A stretch of 44,403 nt of DNA from Spirochaetia bacterium (GCA_025997595.1 BNUU01000014.1:1-44403), one strand, 5' to 3'. Shown: positions 1-7,475, numbered from the stretch's first letter. Notes: generated by a model from the sequence alone, not told the origin. Numbers and translations: made by a program.

Positions 1-30
1 CATCATAGTATTGCCCTACCTTGAAAACGG

Positions 31-193
31 CGCACCTGACCCCCGGAGGATATAAGGAGCGCACCGGAAAAAACGGCGAAGGGGGGGTGGTGCATAAAAC
101 CGTGACCTTCGCAGAAGGGCATGGTTTTATGCGCCAGGACCCCCCCGCCCTATTCCCCGTGCGCTCCTGGGACCCATGCAGGGGTCAGGTGCG
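31..193. repeat. Long imperfect palindrome (hairpin element)
   Basis: Bases 31-104 and 120-193 are imperfect reverse complements over about 74 bases each. Matching blocks are CGCACCTGACCCC at 31-43 with its complement at 181-193, GGAGCGCAC near 56-64, and GCATAAAACC at 92-101 with its complement near 122-131. The apex is a small CCTTC/GAAGG hairpin at 106-118. The whole of bases 1-265 otherwise holds no convincing gene. The element lies directly behind the stop of the orphan vapB, where a vapC toxin would be expected. It may be a non-autonomous mobile palindrome or a large terminator-like structure. An open frame that crosses it is not credible. Confidence 0.75.
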
Positions 194-265
194 ATTTCCA
201 GAGAGCGGTGGGACTGAGCAGGTAAAACGACACGACACGGGATATTTCCTTAGTCGCCTTAATCA

Positions 266-466
266 TTACACTCCCCTCATTTTTTTATAATCATAGTCTT
301 TACTGAAATGTAGTTTTCCTTTCAATTCTTTTAAATTTTTTCTTTTCCTGTTATTTACATACTCCTGTAATGCAACTTCAATTAATTCCCTTTTGGTAGA
401 AATGACTTTCGAAAATTTAAAGGCTTCTTCTACCAATTCATCGTTTAAAACAACATTTGTCCTCAT
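266..466 (-). CDS. VapB-family antitoxin, orphan
   Basis: The 66-residue protein starts MRTNVVLNDELVEEA and continues with TKRELIEVALQEYV. This is the ribbon-helix-helix DNA-binding pattern of the VapB family, whose members repress their own operon and neutralise a PIN-domain toxin. The ATG at 464-466 is preceded by GGAGG at a good distance, so I prefer it to the longer upstream frame. A vapC gene normally follows and overlaps the antitoxin, but no PIN-like frame lies at 1-265. That space holds a long palindrome instead. The gene is AT-rich compared with the housekeeping genes, as expected of a mobile module. It is probably an orphan left after toxin loss, and may still regulate or cross-neutralise another module. 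Family assignment is firm; orphan status is read from this window only. Confidence 0.8.
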   Translation of the reverse strand: MRTNVVLNDELVEEAFKFSKVISTKRELIEVALQEYVNNRKRKNLKELKGKLHFSKDYDYKKMRGV

Positions 467-545
467 TTTTATCCTCCAATACACATCAAATGATTGGTCA
501 AATATTTTTGATCTGTGGGTCAAGTTTAGTCACCGGGGGGCGGGA

Positions 546-1403
546 TTAGAGCTTTTCGATTGTTTCGAGGGGAAGGCCGGTAGCGGTGGAGATCTTTTCA
601 GAAGGATACCCTTGGGCCTTCAGATTCCGGGCGGTTTCCTCTTTGCCTTCCCGTTTTGCCCCTACCAACAGGCTCTGCATATCCAGGGCATTCTTGTACT
701 CGTGATCCAGAATTGCCCGCTCAACTTCGTCCCGGCTTACCGTTAATAGGACTTCACTCGCCATTTCTATGCCCTCCTCATGTTCCAATATCTCGTTAAC
801 CAAATCCCGTTTTTCACTTTCGGTGACATGCCGGAAGAATACCGACCACCGTTCCGCGCTGCTCATCTCCGTAACCGGCTTTGATGCGACCTGCTCTACC
901 TTTGATAACTCTACCGTTATTATACTGGTCTTCCCCCCAAGGGACAAGTTATGTTCCCTGTCGTAATACTCAAAGCGGTGGATCAGCTCATCATCCTTGA
1001 AAAAAGGTGCGTTCAACAGGGATATCTGGTAGGTGTTATGTAAATCCCTGTAGGTCTTGTCCATGCCCCGGATATCCTGGGAAGTAAAGAGTTTGCACAC
1101 ATGAAATTCAAGCCGTAAAATCTCATCAATGTCGGGGTTGGTGGTCATCTCGACATTTCCCAGCTGGCCGTTGTTAAACTTGACGGCAATGTCAAAGCGG
1201 ATTTGCCGGTCCCGCAGGCTGGCAGGGGGCGGTTCATTGGCGGTGACGGTTACCAGTTCCACCGGTTGCCCGATATAAGCCGAGAGCATCTGCTTAAGGG
1301 CGCCCCGCGAAGGCCGGGTATCCCGGGTAAAGACGGATTTGAAGACATTATCCCGGCAGGGATCGATGATGTCGTCGTCGTAAGAAAATTTTATTTTGTT
1401 CAT
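546..1403 (-). CDS. Rpn/PD-(D/E)XK nuclease family transposase-like protein
   Basis: The 285-residue protein matches the Rpn (recombination-promoting nuclease) family, long annotated as putative transposase. The N-terminal block DNVFKSVF is followed by RFDIAVKFNNG and NVEMTT, which fit the acidic and E-x-x positions of a PD-(D/E)XK core. The charged C-terminal part ends with a small helix-turn-like segment (EKISTATGLPLETIEKL), common in spirochaete members. These proteins are thought to cut DNA and favour RecA-independent exchange. The ATG at 1401-1403 has GGAG six bases upstream; a GTG twelve bases earlier is possible but falls inside that ribosome site. No terminal repeats or partner gene are visible, so this copy looks like a free-standing paralogue. 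Confidence 0.75.
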   Translation of the reverse strand: MNKIKFSYDDDIIDPCRDNVFKSVFTRDTRPSRGALKQMLSAYIGQPVELVTVTANEPPPASLRDRQIRFDIAVKFNNGQLGNVEMTTNPDIDEILRLEFHVCKLFTSQDIRGMDKTYRDLHNTYQISLLNAPFFKDDELIHRFEYYDREHNLSLGGKTSIITVELSKVEQVASKPVTEMSSAERWSVFFRHVTESEKRDLVNEILEHEEGIEMASEVLLTVSRDEVERAILDHEYKNALDMQSLLVGAKREGKEETARNLKAQGYPSEKISTATGLPLETIEKL

Positions 1404-1554
1404 AGAAATCTCCACCCTCTATACGTCCTTCGGACGCTTATAAATAGGTAATGATTGACTGTGCAGTTATAAAAACCGCACACTATATAGGGCACGAAGG
1501 CGCCATTTTGCTTGCATCAAAGGACAAAATTCGCTAAAAAAACTACCTTTTTTC

Positions 1555-1586
1555 GCCCAGCCGCCCGACACCGAGGGCGGCTGGGC
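1555..1586. promoter_or_regulatory. Perfect 12-bp inverted repeat upstream of the nitroreductase-like gene
   Basis: GCCCAGCCGCCC at 1555-1566 pairs perfectly with 1575-1586 across an 8-base spacer. A T-run precedes the stem on the + strand and none follows it, so it is not a normal rho-independent terminator for that strand. It lies just upstream of the promoter at 1592-1620 and could be an operator. The rest of 1404-1638 shows no gene. Confidence 0.4.
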
Positions 1587-1591
1587 CAATA

Positions 1592-1620
1592 TTGAGATCC
1601 GGCTTAAAAACACCTATACT
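1592..1620 (+). promoter_or_regulatory. Sigma-70-type promoter
   Basis: TTGAGA (1592-1597) and TATACT (1615-1620) are separated by 17 bases. Transcription would start just before the AAGGAGT ribosome site of the gene at 1639. Confidence 0.55.
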
Positions 1621-1638
1621 TTACTCAAGGAGTCCTGT

Positions 1639-2211
1639 ATGAAAAAATTCACTATCTGCGCCGCGATTCTTTGCGCCCTCTGTCTCTCCGTAATGCCCAC
1701 CCTGGATGCCCAGCAAAGCAGCAATCCCGGCCTGCAGCCGATTTTGAACCATTATGCGACCCGCAATTTTGTCGCCGGCGCTGTCCTCAAGGCCGACCTG
1801 GATCTGATCCTTCAGGCCGGCATCCGCGCCCCCAGCGCCAATAACCGGCAGCCCTGGCAGTTTACGGTGGTGCAAAACCAGAACCTGGCTAAACAGATCG
1901 TCTCAAGCATCGTGGCCGATAATGTGCTTATCATTATCTCTGCGGTTGGGGACGGCAAAACCAACGGGTCTCAAATCCTGGACTGCGCCCTGGCTGCGGA
2001 AAGCATCTACCTTGCCGCCCAGGCCCTGGGCTACGGCTCCCGGATCTACACCGGTCCCATGGATGCCATCAACCGGAACCTCAAGTCCGATCTCGGCCTC
2101 CCCAACGGGTACAGCGCGGTGGCCCTGGTCCGGGTGGGCCGCGTCCAGGCCGATGCCGTCAGCGGCGCCTCTTCCCGGAAGGATGCAAATGCCGTGGTGA
2201 ACTACAAGTGA
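1639..2211 (+). CDS. Exported nitroreductase-family protein
   Basis: The 190-residue protein begins with a classic signal peptide: MKK, a hydrophobic stretch, then LDA just before QQSS. It is therefore probably exported. The mature part holds RAPSANNRQPWQF, the FMN-phosphate-binding signature of nitroreductase-fold flavoproteins, and later AAESIYLAAQALGYGS, the helix that packs against flavin. The family reduces nitro groups, quinones or flavins with NAD(P)H; the substrate cannot be told here. At 190 residues it is at the short end of the family and carries an Ala/Ser-rich tail. AAGGAGT lies eight bases before the ATG, with a promoter just upstream. An exported flavoprotein of this fold is less usual than a cytosolic one. 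Confidence 0.75.
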   Translation: MKKFTICAAILCALCLSVMPTLDAQQSSNPGLQPILNHYATRNFVAGAVLKADLDLILQAGIRAPSANNRQPWQFTVVQNQNLAKQIVSSIVADNVLIIISAVGDGKTNGSQILDCALAAESIYLAAQALGYGSRIYTGPMDAINRNLKSDLGLPNGYSAVALVRVGRVQADAVSGASSRKDANAVVNYK

Positions 2212-2280
2212 AATCCCGGCCCCCATACGGCTGGCATAAATCATTCAAATTCGGTATATTAGAAATGACAGGAGAACAGC

Positions 2281-2505
2281 ATGTTTGAAGAACAGGTTAA
2301 ATCAGCCCTTGAAAATGTACGGCCCTCCCTCCAGGCGGACGGCGGGGATGTGGAATTTGTGTCCCTTGCGGATGATGGTACCGTGTCGGTTAAGCTGACC
2401 GGCGCCTGCGGCGGCTGCCCCATGGCCCAGATGACCCTCAAAATGGGCATTGAAAACTACCTCAAAAAGGAAGTTCCCCAGGTTACCTCAGTCGTTGGAG
2501 TCTAA
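2281..2505 (+). CDS. NifU-like Fe-S scaffold protein (C-terminal NifU domain)
   Basis: The 74-residue protein consists of a stand-alone NifU C-terminal (NFU) domain. It has the N-terminal helix (VKSALENVRPSLQADGGDVEFV) and the cluster-binding CxxC at C43 and C46 in GACGGCPM. Such proteins carry or deliver a 4Fe-4S cluster to apo-enzymes. AGGAGAA precedes the ATG. The 3' end overlaps the beginning of the ygiQ reading frame, so the two are probably co-transcribed. This is sensible because YgiQ is itself a radical-SAM 4Fe-4S protein. Identification is secure; specific clients are unknown. Confidence 0.9.
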   Translation: MFEEQVKSALENVRPSLQADGGDVEFVSLADDGTVSVKLTGACGGCPMAQMTLKMGIENYLKKEVPQVTSVVGV

Positions 2506-4327
2506 TGTTGAATTTCTGCCCCTGAATCGCGCCGACATGGCGGCTCGGGGGTGGGAATCCTGCGATTTTATCTTTGTTTCCGCCGATGCTTATGTGGATC
2601 ACCCTTCCTTTGCGACGGCCCTGATTTCACGGGTCCTTGAATCCGCCGGGTACCGGGTGGGGATCATCCCCCAGCCGGACTGGAAAAATCCCGCTTCCTA
2701 TACCGTTTTAGGCCGTCCCCGGCTGGGTTTTCTGGTGGGGGCGGGCAACATGGATTCCATGGTTGCCAACTACACCGCCGCCAAAAAGCCCCGTTCCGAT
2801 GACGCCTATTCCCCCGGCGGCAAAGCCGGTTCCCGCCCCGACCGGGCCACCCTTAAATACGTTGAAGGCATCCGCGCCGCCTGGAAGGATGTGCCGGTGA
2901 TCGCAGGCGGCATTGAGGCAAGCCTCCGCCGTTTTGCCCACTACGACTATTGGTCCGATACGGTCCGCCGGTCCATCCTGCTGGATTCCAAGGCGGATAT
3001 TCTGGTCTACGGTATGGGTGAGGCGCCGATTCTGGAAATTGCCCGCCGCCTTGCCGCCGGGGAAAAGATCACCGCCATCCGGAATGTCCGGGGCACCTGC
3101 GTCCGCTTTCATGGGGAGGGCCCTGCCGCCGGTTTTGTCCGCCTCCCGGACTACGAAGCGGTAAAAGGAACCGATCCCGCATCCCTGCGGGCCTACGCCG
3201 AGCACTTCATGCTCCAAAAATACAACGCCGACCCCGAAACCGGCCAAATTTTGGCTGAATTGAACGATGGCGGCCGCTGGGTCATCCAAAATCCCCCGGC
3301 CTTTCCCCTCAAAACTGCCGAACTGGACCGAATTTACGAGCTGCCTTTCACCCGCCGCGCCCATCCCCAGTACGGCCCAAGGGGCCTACCGGCTCCAGGC
3401 ATCCCCGCCCTCACGGAAACTTCTTTTTCCCTGGTGAGCAGCCGGGGCTGTTTCGGGGGCTGTTCCTTCTGCGCCATCACCTTCCACCAGGGCCGGGCGG
3501 TCAGCTCCCGCAGCGCCGAAAGCCTCTGCCGGGAGGCCGCAACCTTAGCCGCATTGCCCGGCTTCAAGGGCTACATCCACGACGTGGGGGGTCCCACCGC
3601 CAACTTCTACGGCCCCGGTTGTAAAAAACAGGAACGGGGCGCCTTCTGTCCCCGCCGGGAATGCCTCTTCCCCGAGCCCTGCCCGGAACTGCGGCCGGAT
3701 CACGGCCCCTACCTCAAGGCTCTGGCCGGCCTGCGCAAAAAGGTGCCTGGCACCATTTCCGGCGCCGGCCCCATCAAAAAGATCTTTATCCGATCCGGCA
3801 TCCGCTTTGACTTTCTGGAAATGGATAAGCGGCACGGACAGGAATTCCTTGAGACTCTCTGCAAGTACCACGTGAGCGGTCAGCTCAAGGTGGCCCCGGA
3901 GCATGTCTCAGCGCCGGTGCTGGTCGCCATGGGAAAAAGCGGGGCCGCCGTCTACGAAAAGTTCCGGCAGGACTACGCCGAAGTGAACCGGCGGCTCGGC
4001 CTCAAGCAGTACCTTATCCCCTATTTTATTTCCAGCCACCCCGGTTCCCGGCTGGAGGACGCGGTGGAACTTGCCCTGTACATGAAAAAGAGTGGCTTTG
4101 TCCCCGATCAGGTCCAGGATTTTTACCCCACCCCCGGTACCCTCGCCACCGTGATGTACCGCACCGGCCTTGACCCCCGTACCATGGAACCGATTTACGT
4201 GCCCCGTGGCGAACGGGAAAAAAAGCTCCAGCGGGCCCTGCTCCAGTTCAACCACCCCGAAAACCGCCGTCTGGTCGCCGAAGCCCTGCGGGAAGCGGGG
4301 CGGGAAGATCTGATCGGGCGGCTCTGA
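2450..4327 (+). CDS. ygiQ: YgiQ family radical SAM protein
   Basis: The protein of up to 625 residues matches the YgiQ/UPF0313 family. It has FLPLNRADM and CDFIFVSADAYVDHPSF near the start, the radical-SAM cysteines CxxxCxxC in GCFGGCSFC near residue 335, and KVAPEHVSAPVL further on. The function of the family is not established. The start is uncertain: the frame opens with a TTG at 2450 inside the nifU-like gene, and a second TTG at 2495 lies closer to where the family usually begins. Neither has a strong ribosome site, so translation may be coupled to the upstream gene. Around residues 428-440 there is an extra short segment (PGTISGAGP) compared with E. coli YgiQ from memory; it coincides with a 24-bp repeat shared with pepF. 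Confidence 0.88.
   Translation: MKTTSKRKFPRLPQSLESNVEFLPLNRADMAARGWESCDFIFVSADAYVDHPSFATALISRVLESAGYRVGIIPQPDWKNPASYTVLGRPRLGFLVGAGNMDSMVANYTAAKKPRSDDAYSPGGKAGSRPDRATLKYVEGIRAAWKDVPVIAGGIEASLRRFAHYDYWSDTVRRSILLDSKADILVYGMGEAPILEIARRLAAGEKITAIRNVRGTCVRFHGEGPAAGFVRLPDYEAVKGTDPASLRAYAEHFMLQKYNADPETGQILAELNDGGRWVIQNPPAFPLKTAELDRIYELPFTRRAHPQYGPRGLPAPGIPALTETSFSLVSSRGCFGGCSFCAITFHQGRAVSSRSAESLCREAATLAALPGFKGYIHDVGGPTANFYGPGCKKQERGAFCPRRECLFPEPCPELRPDHGPYLKALAGLRKKVPGTISGAGPIKKIFIRSGIRFDFLEMDKRHGQEFLETLCKYHVSGQLKVAPEHVSAPVLVAMGKSGAAVYEKFRQDYAEVNRRLGLKQYLIPYFISSHPGSRLEDAVELALYMKKSGFVPDQVQDFYPTPGTLATVMYRTGLDPRTMEPIYVPRGEREKKLQRALLQFNHPENRRLVAEALREAGREDLIGRL
3733..3756 (+). repeat. 24-bp repeat with GGTGCCTGGCACC core, copy in ygiQ
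   Basis: This 24-base sequence is identical, on the coding strand, to bases 21683-21706 (minus strand) in the pepF-like gene. The core is an inverted repeat, GGTGCC/GGCACC. Here it is read as RKKVPGT; in pepF it is read in another frame as AKRCLAP. Confidence 0.8.
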
Positions 4328-4360
4328 TGCACCTAACGATGATAGCAGACGGGCAGAGTC

Positions 4361-4660
4361 TTATCTCAAAAAAAATTCAATATTTCTTTTTCCGTGTAAA
4401 ATCCGATAGATGCGGATTGTTTTGCTGGTTTTGAAAATCTTATAAAACACCAGATAGTCCTGAACTATTGCCCTGTGATAGGCTTTATTTCCTTCGTATT
4501 CAGCATACATGTAGGGGTTTTGCGTCAGACCATCAAGACTCTGTTCAAGGGCATCCAGGAACCGCCCCGCAGTACCCGGATAAAATTGGGATAAATACCG
4601 GCAAATATCTTCAATGTCGGTGGCAGCCCGTTTTAAGAGTTTTAGCTCATAGACCATCAT
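4361..4660 (-). CDS. ParE/RelE-family toxin
   Basis: The 99-residue protein has the fold signature of RelE/ParE toxins: an N-terminal LKRAATDIEDICRYL helix, then AYHRAIVQDYLVFYKI and IRIYRILHGKRN. RelE-type members cut mRNA on the ribosome and ParE-type members poison gyrase; sequence alone does not settle which. The start is ATG-ATG, overlapping the last 14 bases of the upstream antitoxin, so the two are translationally coupled. The region is AT-rich compared with ygiQ. It has the usual antitoxin-first order, and its operator-like palindrome lies upstream of the antitoxin. The toxin appears intact. Confidence 0.88.
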   Translation of the reverse strand: MMVYELKLLKRAATDIEDICRYLSQFYPGTAGRFLDALEQSLDGLTQNPYMYAEYEGNKAYHRAIVQDYLVFYKIFKTSKTIRIYRILHGKRNIEFFLR

Positions 4661-4931
4661 ATTTTTTTCTTAAGCGGCGGAATACATCCTTATAATCCTG
4701 CCATTCGGCGCCGGGAAAAGCTTCTTCCTGTTCTGCTTCCTTGAGTTTTTCCGCTATATACATATAATGCTGATATTCTTCAATTTTTGCGTAATCTTCT
4801 ATGTTCATAAGAACCGCCGCGCCCCGGCCATTTTTGGTAATGATCACCGGATCGTGGTTGTCCAGAAGAGTTTCAATTTCGGCATAATGATTCCGCAAGT
4901 CCCGTACCGGCCTTGCCTGTATATTCTGCAT
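4647..4931 (-). CDS. Phd/YefM-family antitoxin
   Basis: The 94-residue protein begins MQNIQARPVRDLRNHYAEIE and continues DPVIITKNGRGAAVLMNIEDY, the typical Phd/YefM N-terminal DNA-binding and dimerisation domain. The C-terminal half is charged and probably wraps the toxin. It is the first gene of the module and overlaps the toxin gene. A ribosome site (GGGAG) precedes the ATG, and an inverted-repeat operator covers the promoter. Family assignment is secure. Confidence 0.9.
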   Translation of the reverse strand: MQNIQARPVRDLRNHYAEIETLLDNHDPVIITKNGRGAAVLMNIEDYAKIEEYQHYMYIAEKLKEAEQEEAFPGAEWQDYKDVFRRLRKKYDGL

Positions 4932-4949
4932 GTTAATCTCCCTGTATCA

Positions 4950-4978
4950 ATGTATCACATTTGGGATACATTATCAAG
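4950..4978 (-). promoter_or_regulatory. Promoter with overlapping operator of the Phd-ParE/RelE module
   Basis: Read on the minus strand, TTGATA (4978-4973) and TACATT (4955-4950) are 17 bases apart. The interval contains an inverted repeat, ATGTATC at 4950-4956 and GATACAT at 4965-4971, and a further TGTATCA lies at 4943-4949. The arrangement fits autorepression by the antitoxin-toxin complex. Confidence 0.6.
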
Positions 4979-5005
4979 GTTAATATATTATACCACTTCT
5001 TCGTC

Positions 5006-5034
5006 TTTACCCTAAATCGCTATCATGGTATAAA
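5006..5034 (+). promoter_or_regulatory. Promoter placing slyD on a probably leaderless mRNA
   Basis: TTTACC (5006-5011) and TATAAA (5029-5034) are 17 bases apart. The slyD ATG begins at 5040, where transcription would start, and no ribosome site is visible. Confidence 0.45.
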
Positions 5035-5039
5035 TAACC

Positions 5040-5567
5040 ATGACCGTAGCGAAAAACCGGGTGGTCAGCATCGACTACACCCTCAAAGATGATAAGGATC
5101 AACTGCTTGATACCACCTCAGGATCGGAGCCGCTGGAATACCTCCACGGATATGGCAATATCATTCCCGGCTTGGAACGGGCCCTGGAAGGCAAATCCCA
5201 GGGCGATAAGCTCAGCGTAAAAGTTCCCGCAGCGGACGCCTATGGCCTGCGGGATGACAAGCTGGTCACCACCGTGCCCCTGGACCGTTTCGATGGGGCG
5301 GATGCCGTGGAAGAGGGCATGCAGTTTGAAGCCCAGACCCCCGATGGCTACCGGGTAGTGACCGTCACCAGGGTGGACGGCACGCAGGTGACCATAGACG
5401 GCAACCATGCCCTGGCCGGGCTGGATCTGAATTTCGATGTCACCGTTGCCGCCGTCCGGGAAGCCAATGCGGAAGAGCTGGCCCACGGTCACGTGCATGC
5501 CCATGGACATCACCACGGCCATGAACACGAAAACTGCGATGGGTGCGGGGGCTGCGGCGGCAATTAA
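5040..5567 (+). CDS. slyD: FKBP-type peptidyl-prolyl isomerase SlyD
   Basis: The 175-residue protein follows SlyD closely: an N-terminal FKBP half (VVSIDYTLKDDKDQLLDTT, LHGYGNIIPGLERALEG), the IF chaperone insert (KVPAADAYGLRDD...DRFDG), then NHALAGLDLNFDVTV. The C-terminal tail from about residue 148 is rich in His, Cys and Gly (GHVHAHGHHHGHEH, then CDGCGGCGG). This is the nickel/zinc-binding tail known in enterobacterial SlyD, which assists hydrogenase maturation. The enzyme isomerises Xaa-Pro bonds and acts as a cytosolic chaperone. No ribosome site precedes the ATG (see the promoter entry). The stop overlaps the convergent luxS stop. Confidence 0.92.
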   Translation: MTVAKNRVVSIDYTLKDDKDQLLDTTSGSEPLEYLHGYGNIIPGLERALEGKSQGDKLSVKVPAADAYGLRDDKLVTTVPLDRFDGADAVEEGMQFEAQTPDGYRVVTVTRVDGTQVTIDGNHALAGLDLNFDVTVAAVREANAEELAHGHVHAHGHHHGHEHENCDGCGGCGGN

Positions 5568-6040
5568 GCCGGATAGTTCAGGTTTTCCTTCCCCGCGTTT
5601 TTCAATACCGCTCCGTACCGCGCCGCTTCCCACTTGGCCATGTTCAGGTTCTGCTCCGAATAGTTGCCGCATTCCGCCGGGTCGGCGCCGGGGATAGCCC
5701 CCTCAAAGGCGGTGATCCAGTCCATCAAATCCCGGATCAGGGGCAGGATTTCGGGGGAAGTCCGCTTTCCTTCCAGGATTACGTAGAACCCCGTGCGGCA
5801 TCCCATGGGGCCGAAATAGACGGTCTTGTCCGCCCATTCCTTGTGGGAACGCAGAAAGGTCGCCCCTAAATGCTCAATGGTATGCAGGGCCGGCATATCA
5901 ATGACCGGCTCCTTGTTAGGCTCCTTAAAGCGCATGTCGAAGGTGGTAAGGATGGTATCCCCAAACTTATCCTGCCGGGACACGTACAGCCCCGGTTTGA
6001 GACGCAGATGGTCAACCTGAAAACTGGCAATCTTTTCCAT
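5564..6040 (-). CDS. luxS: S-ribosylhomocysteine lyase LuxS
   Basis: The 158-residue protein is full-length LuxS. The metal site is H53 and H57 in ALHTIEH plus the Cys of AECGNY near residue 123, and the catalytic Cys is in PMGCRTGFY. It splits S-ribosylhomocysteine into homocysteine and the precursor of AI-2. GAGAGGAAAAG precedes the ATG. It follows mtnN, which makes its substrate, by 21 bases on the same strand, so the two form one unit. All key residues are present, so both detoxification of S-adenosylhomocysteine and AI-2 production are likely. Confidence 0.96.
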   Translation of the reverse strand: MEKIASFQVDHLRLKPGLYVSRQDKFGDTILTTFDMRFKEPNKEPVIDMPALHTIEHLGATFLRSHKEWADKTVYFGPMGCRTGFYVILEGKRTSPEILPLIRDLMDWITAFEGAIPGADPAECGNYSEQNLNMAKWEAARYGAVLKNAGKENLNYPA

Positions 6041-6061
6041 AATACTTTTCCTCTCTTTTAA

Positions 6062-6772
6062 TTAGTAATTCTTGATAATCCGGCGGACTATTTCCGCCGA
6101 ATGTTTTGAAGCGATGGGCAGGAATTCATCATGGGTCATGGGGGATTCCGCGCCGGCGATGTCCGAGACCGCCCGGATGATCAGGGAGGGGACGCCGAAA
6201 AGGGCGCAGGCGTGGGCAATAGCGGCGCCTTCCATTTCAACCGCCCGCATCTCCGGGAAGGTTTTGCGGACCGCGGCAATTTTTTCCGGGACGTGCATAA
6301 AGGTATCGCCGGAACCGATGATCCCCCGGACATGATTAAAATCCGCGGGGAGGATCTTCTCCGCCTTGAGCTGGTTTATCGCCGTTTCCGCCCGCCGCAT
6401 CAGATCTTCGCCCACGGGAAACACCGCGGGCTGGCCGGGGATCTGGCCGCTTTTATAGTTGAAAGCGGTAACGTCCACATCGTGGTAGACCAGGCCGCTG
6501 GAAACGATGACATCCCCATAGACAAGGGTGGGATCGATGCCCCCGGCGGAACCGGTGTTCAGCACCAGGCGCGGCTTGAAGTGATCGATAAGCAGGGCGC
6601 AGCCCACGGCGGCGTTCACCTTGCCGATACCGCAGAGGAGCAGCGCCACCGGATGGGCTCCAAGTTTCCCGGAGTAAAATTCAAAAATCCCGATTTTGGT
6701 GATCTTCACATCCTGCAGCGCCGAGCGGAGAAGGCTGACCTCTGCTTCCATGGCGCCGATAATTCCAATCAT
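6062..6772 (-). CDS. mtnN: 5'-methylthioadenosine/S-adenosylhomocysteine nucleosidase
   Basis: The 236-residue protein is the MTA/SAH nucleosidase (Pfs). Diagnostic segments are MIGIIGAMEAEV at the start, VLNTGSAGGI, FMHVPEK, the purine-site MEGAAIAH and the catalytic-Asp region RAVSDIAG. It hydrolyses S-adenosylhomocysteine to adenine and S-ribosylhomocysteine, the LuxS substrate. GAGGGATGC lies before the ATG. It lies 36 bases behind the gene at 6809, so it could be the tail of the long minus-strand operon or have a weak promoter of its own. Confidence 0.95.
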   Translation of the reverse strand: MIGIIGAMEAEVSLLRSALQDVKITKIGIFEFYSGKLGAHPVALLLCGIGKVNAAVGCALLIDHFKPRLVLNTGSAGGIDPTLVYGDVIVSSGLVYHDVDVTAFNYKSGQIPGQPAVFPVGEDLMRRAETAINQLKAEKILPADFNHVRGIIGSGDTFMHVPEKIAAVRKTFPEMRAVEMEGAAIAHACALFGVPSLIIRAVSDIAGAESPMTHDEFLPIASKHSAEIVRRIIKNY

Positions 6773-6808
6773 GCATCCCTCACTGAATGTTCTGCCAGCC
6801 CTATTCTT

Positions 6809-7327
6809 TTAGACTACAGAATAGTGATCGCTGATATCTTTGCGCCAATCGGCCCGGCTTTCCTTGTCTTCCCATTCGACTATTTTTTTGATTTTGAAGT
6901 TCTGGGTGTCCTGAGGGTTGGGGAACTGCACCACCCCGAAGCGGCCGCCCCCGATATAGGTTACGGCGTCCCCCGGTTCCAGGATTTCCCCTTCCGCAAG
7001 CCGGGCGATCACACAGTCAAAATGAACGGGCGCCCCGGAGCCTTTATCGGTGATGGCCATGGACATATCATTGATGGGTTTTCCGCAGTAGGGGCAGTCG
7101 GGGGAGGGAATGGGCTCGGTGGATAATTCAGGGGGAACCCATTTGGGCCGGTCAAGCCAGACCTTGGGGGCCTTTTCATAGCGCCGCAGGTCGTCATTTC
7201 TTTTGCCGCCGTTCCGATGGGAATTGTTTTGGGTGTTTTGTCCGTTGTTCTGTCCCTTGTCTGAGTCCCGTTCCCGGCGTTTAAAGGATCTTCTCCGGTT
7301 ATTTCCGCCCTTTCCGCTGCCGTTCAT
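6809..7327 (-). CDS. Conserved unknown protein with basic N-terminus and Cys-pair motif
   Basis: The 172-residue protein is not assigned to a function. Residues 1-60 are strongly basic and Asn/Gly-rich, as in RNA- or DNA-binding tails. A CPYCGKPI motif then pairs with HFDC about 25 residues later and probably forms a zinc knuckle. The C-terminal part (DAVTYIGGGRFGVVQF) looks like a small beta-barrel. The ATG at 7325-7327 has AAGGAGG upstream. Its first 29 bases overlap the end of the small gene upstream, so it is coupled to the rplS-yraN operon. A nucleic-acid-binding role is an inference from composition. Confidence 0.75.
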   Translation of the reverse strand: MNGSGKGGNNRRRSFKRRERDSDKGQNNGQNTQNNSHRNGGKRNDDLRRYEKAPKVWLDRPKWVPPELSTEPIPSPDCPYCGKPINDMSMAITDKGSGAPVHFDCVIARLAEGEILEPGDAVTYIGGGRFGVVQFPNPQDTQNFKIKKIVEWEDKESRADWRKDISDHYSVV

Positions 7328-7475
7328 GGTAAAGTCCTCCTTGGGATGTATCGAGAAGTTCATTACTCAGCATCAGGGCTATCCGCTGAATCGCGCCTTT
7401 AAGATAATCTTCGTTGTTTATCTTTTTACGCAGATTATCCAGCCTTGAGGGGCTCAACTGAGATTCTTCCATCAT
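7299..7475 (-). CDS. Small unknown protein in the yraN operon
   Basis: A 58-residue frame starts with ATGATG; its first ATG overlaps the yraN stop as ATGA. GGAG lies just upstream. The sequence MMEESQLSPSRLDNLRKKI and AIQRIALMLSNELL suggests two or three amphipathic helices. It overlaps the next gene by 29 bases. The tight coupling at both ends argues it is translated. I do not recognise the family. Confidence 0.6.
   Translation of the reverse strand: MMEESQLSPSRLDNLRKKINNEDYLKGAIQRIALMLSNELLDTSQGGLYHERQRKGRK

Noticed and set aside
21..290. 89-codon open frame on the + strand
   Set aside because: It crosses both arms of the long palindrome and has no ribosome site or recognisable protein pattern.
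1555..1586. Inverted repeat as a rho-independent terminator
   Set aside because: The T-run lies before the stem on the + strand, and on the - strand an A-run follows, so neither orientation fits.
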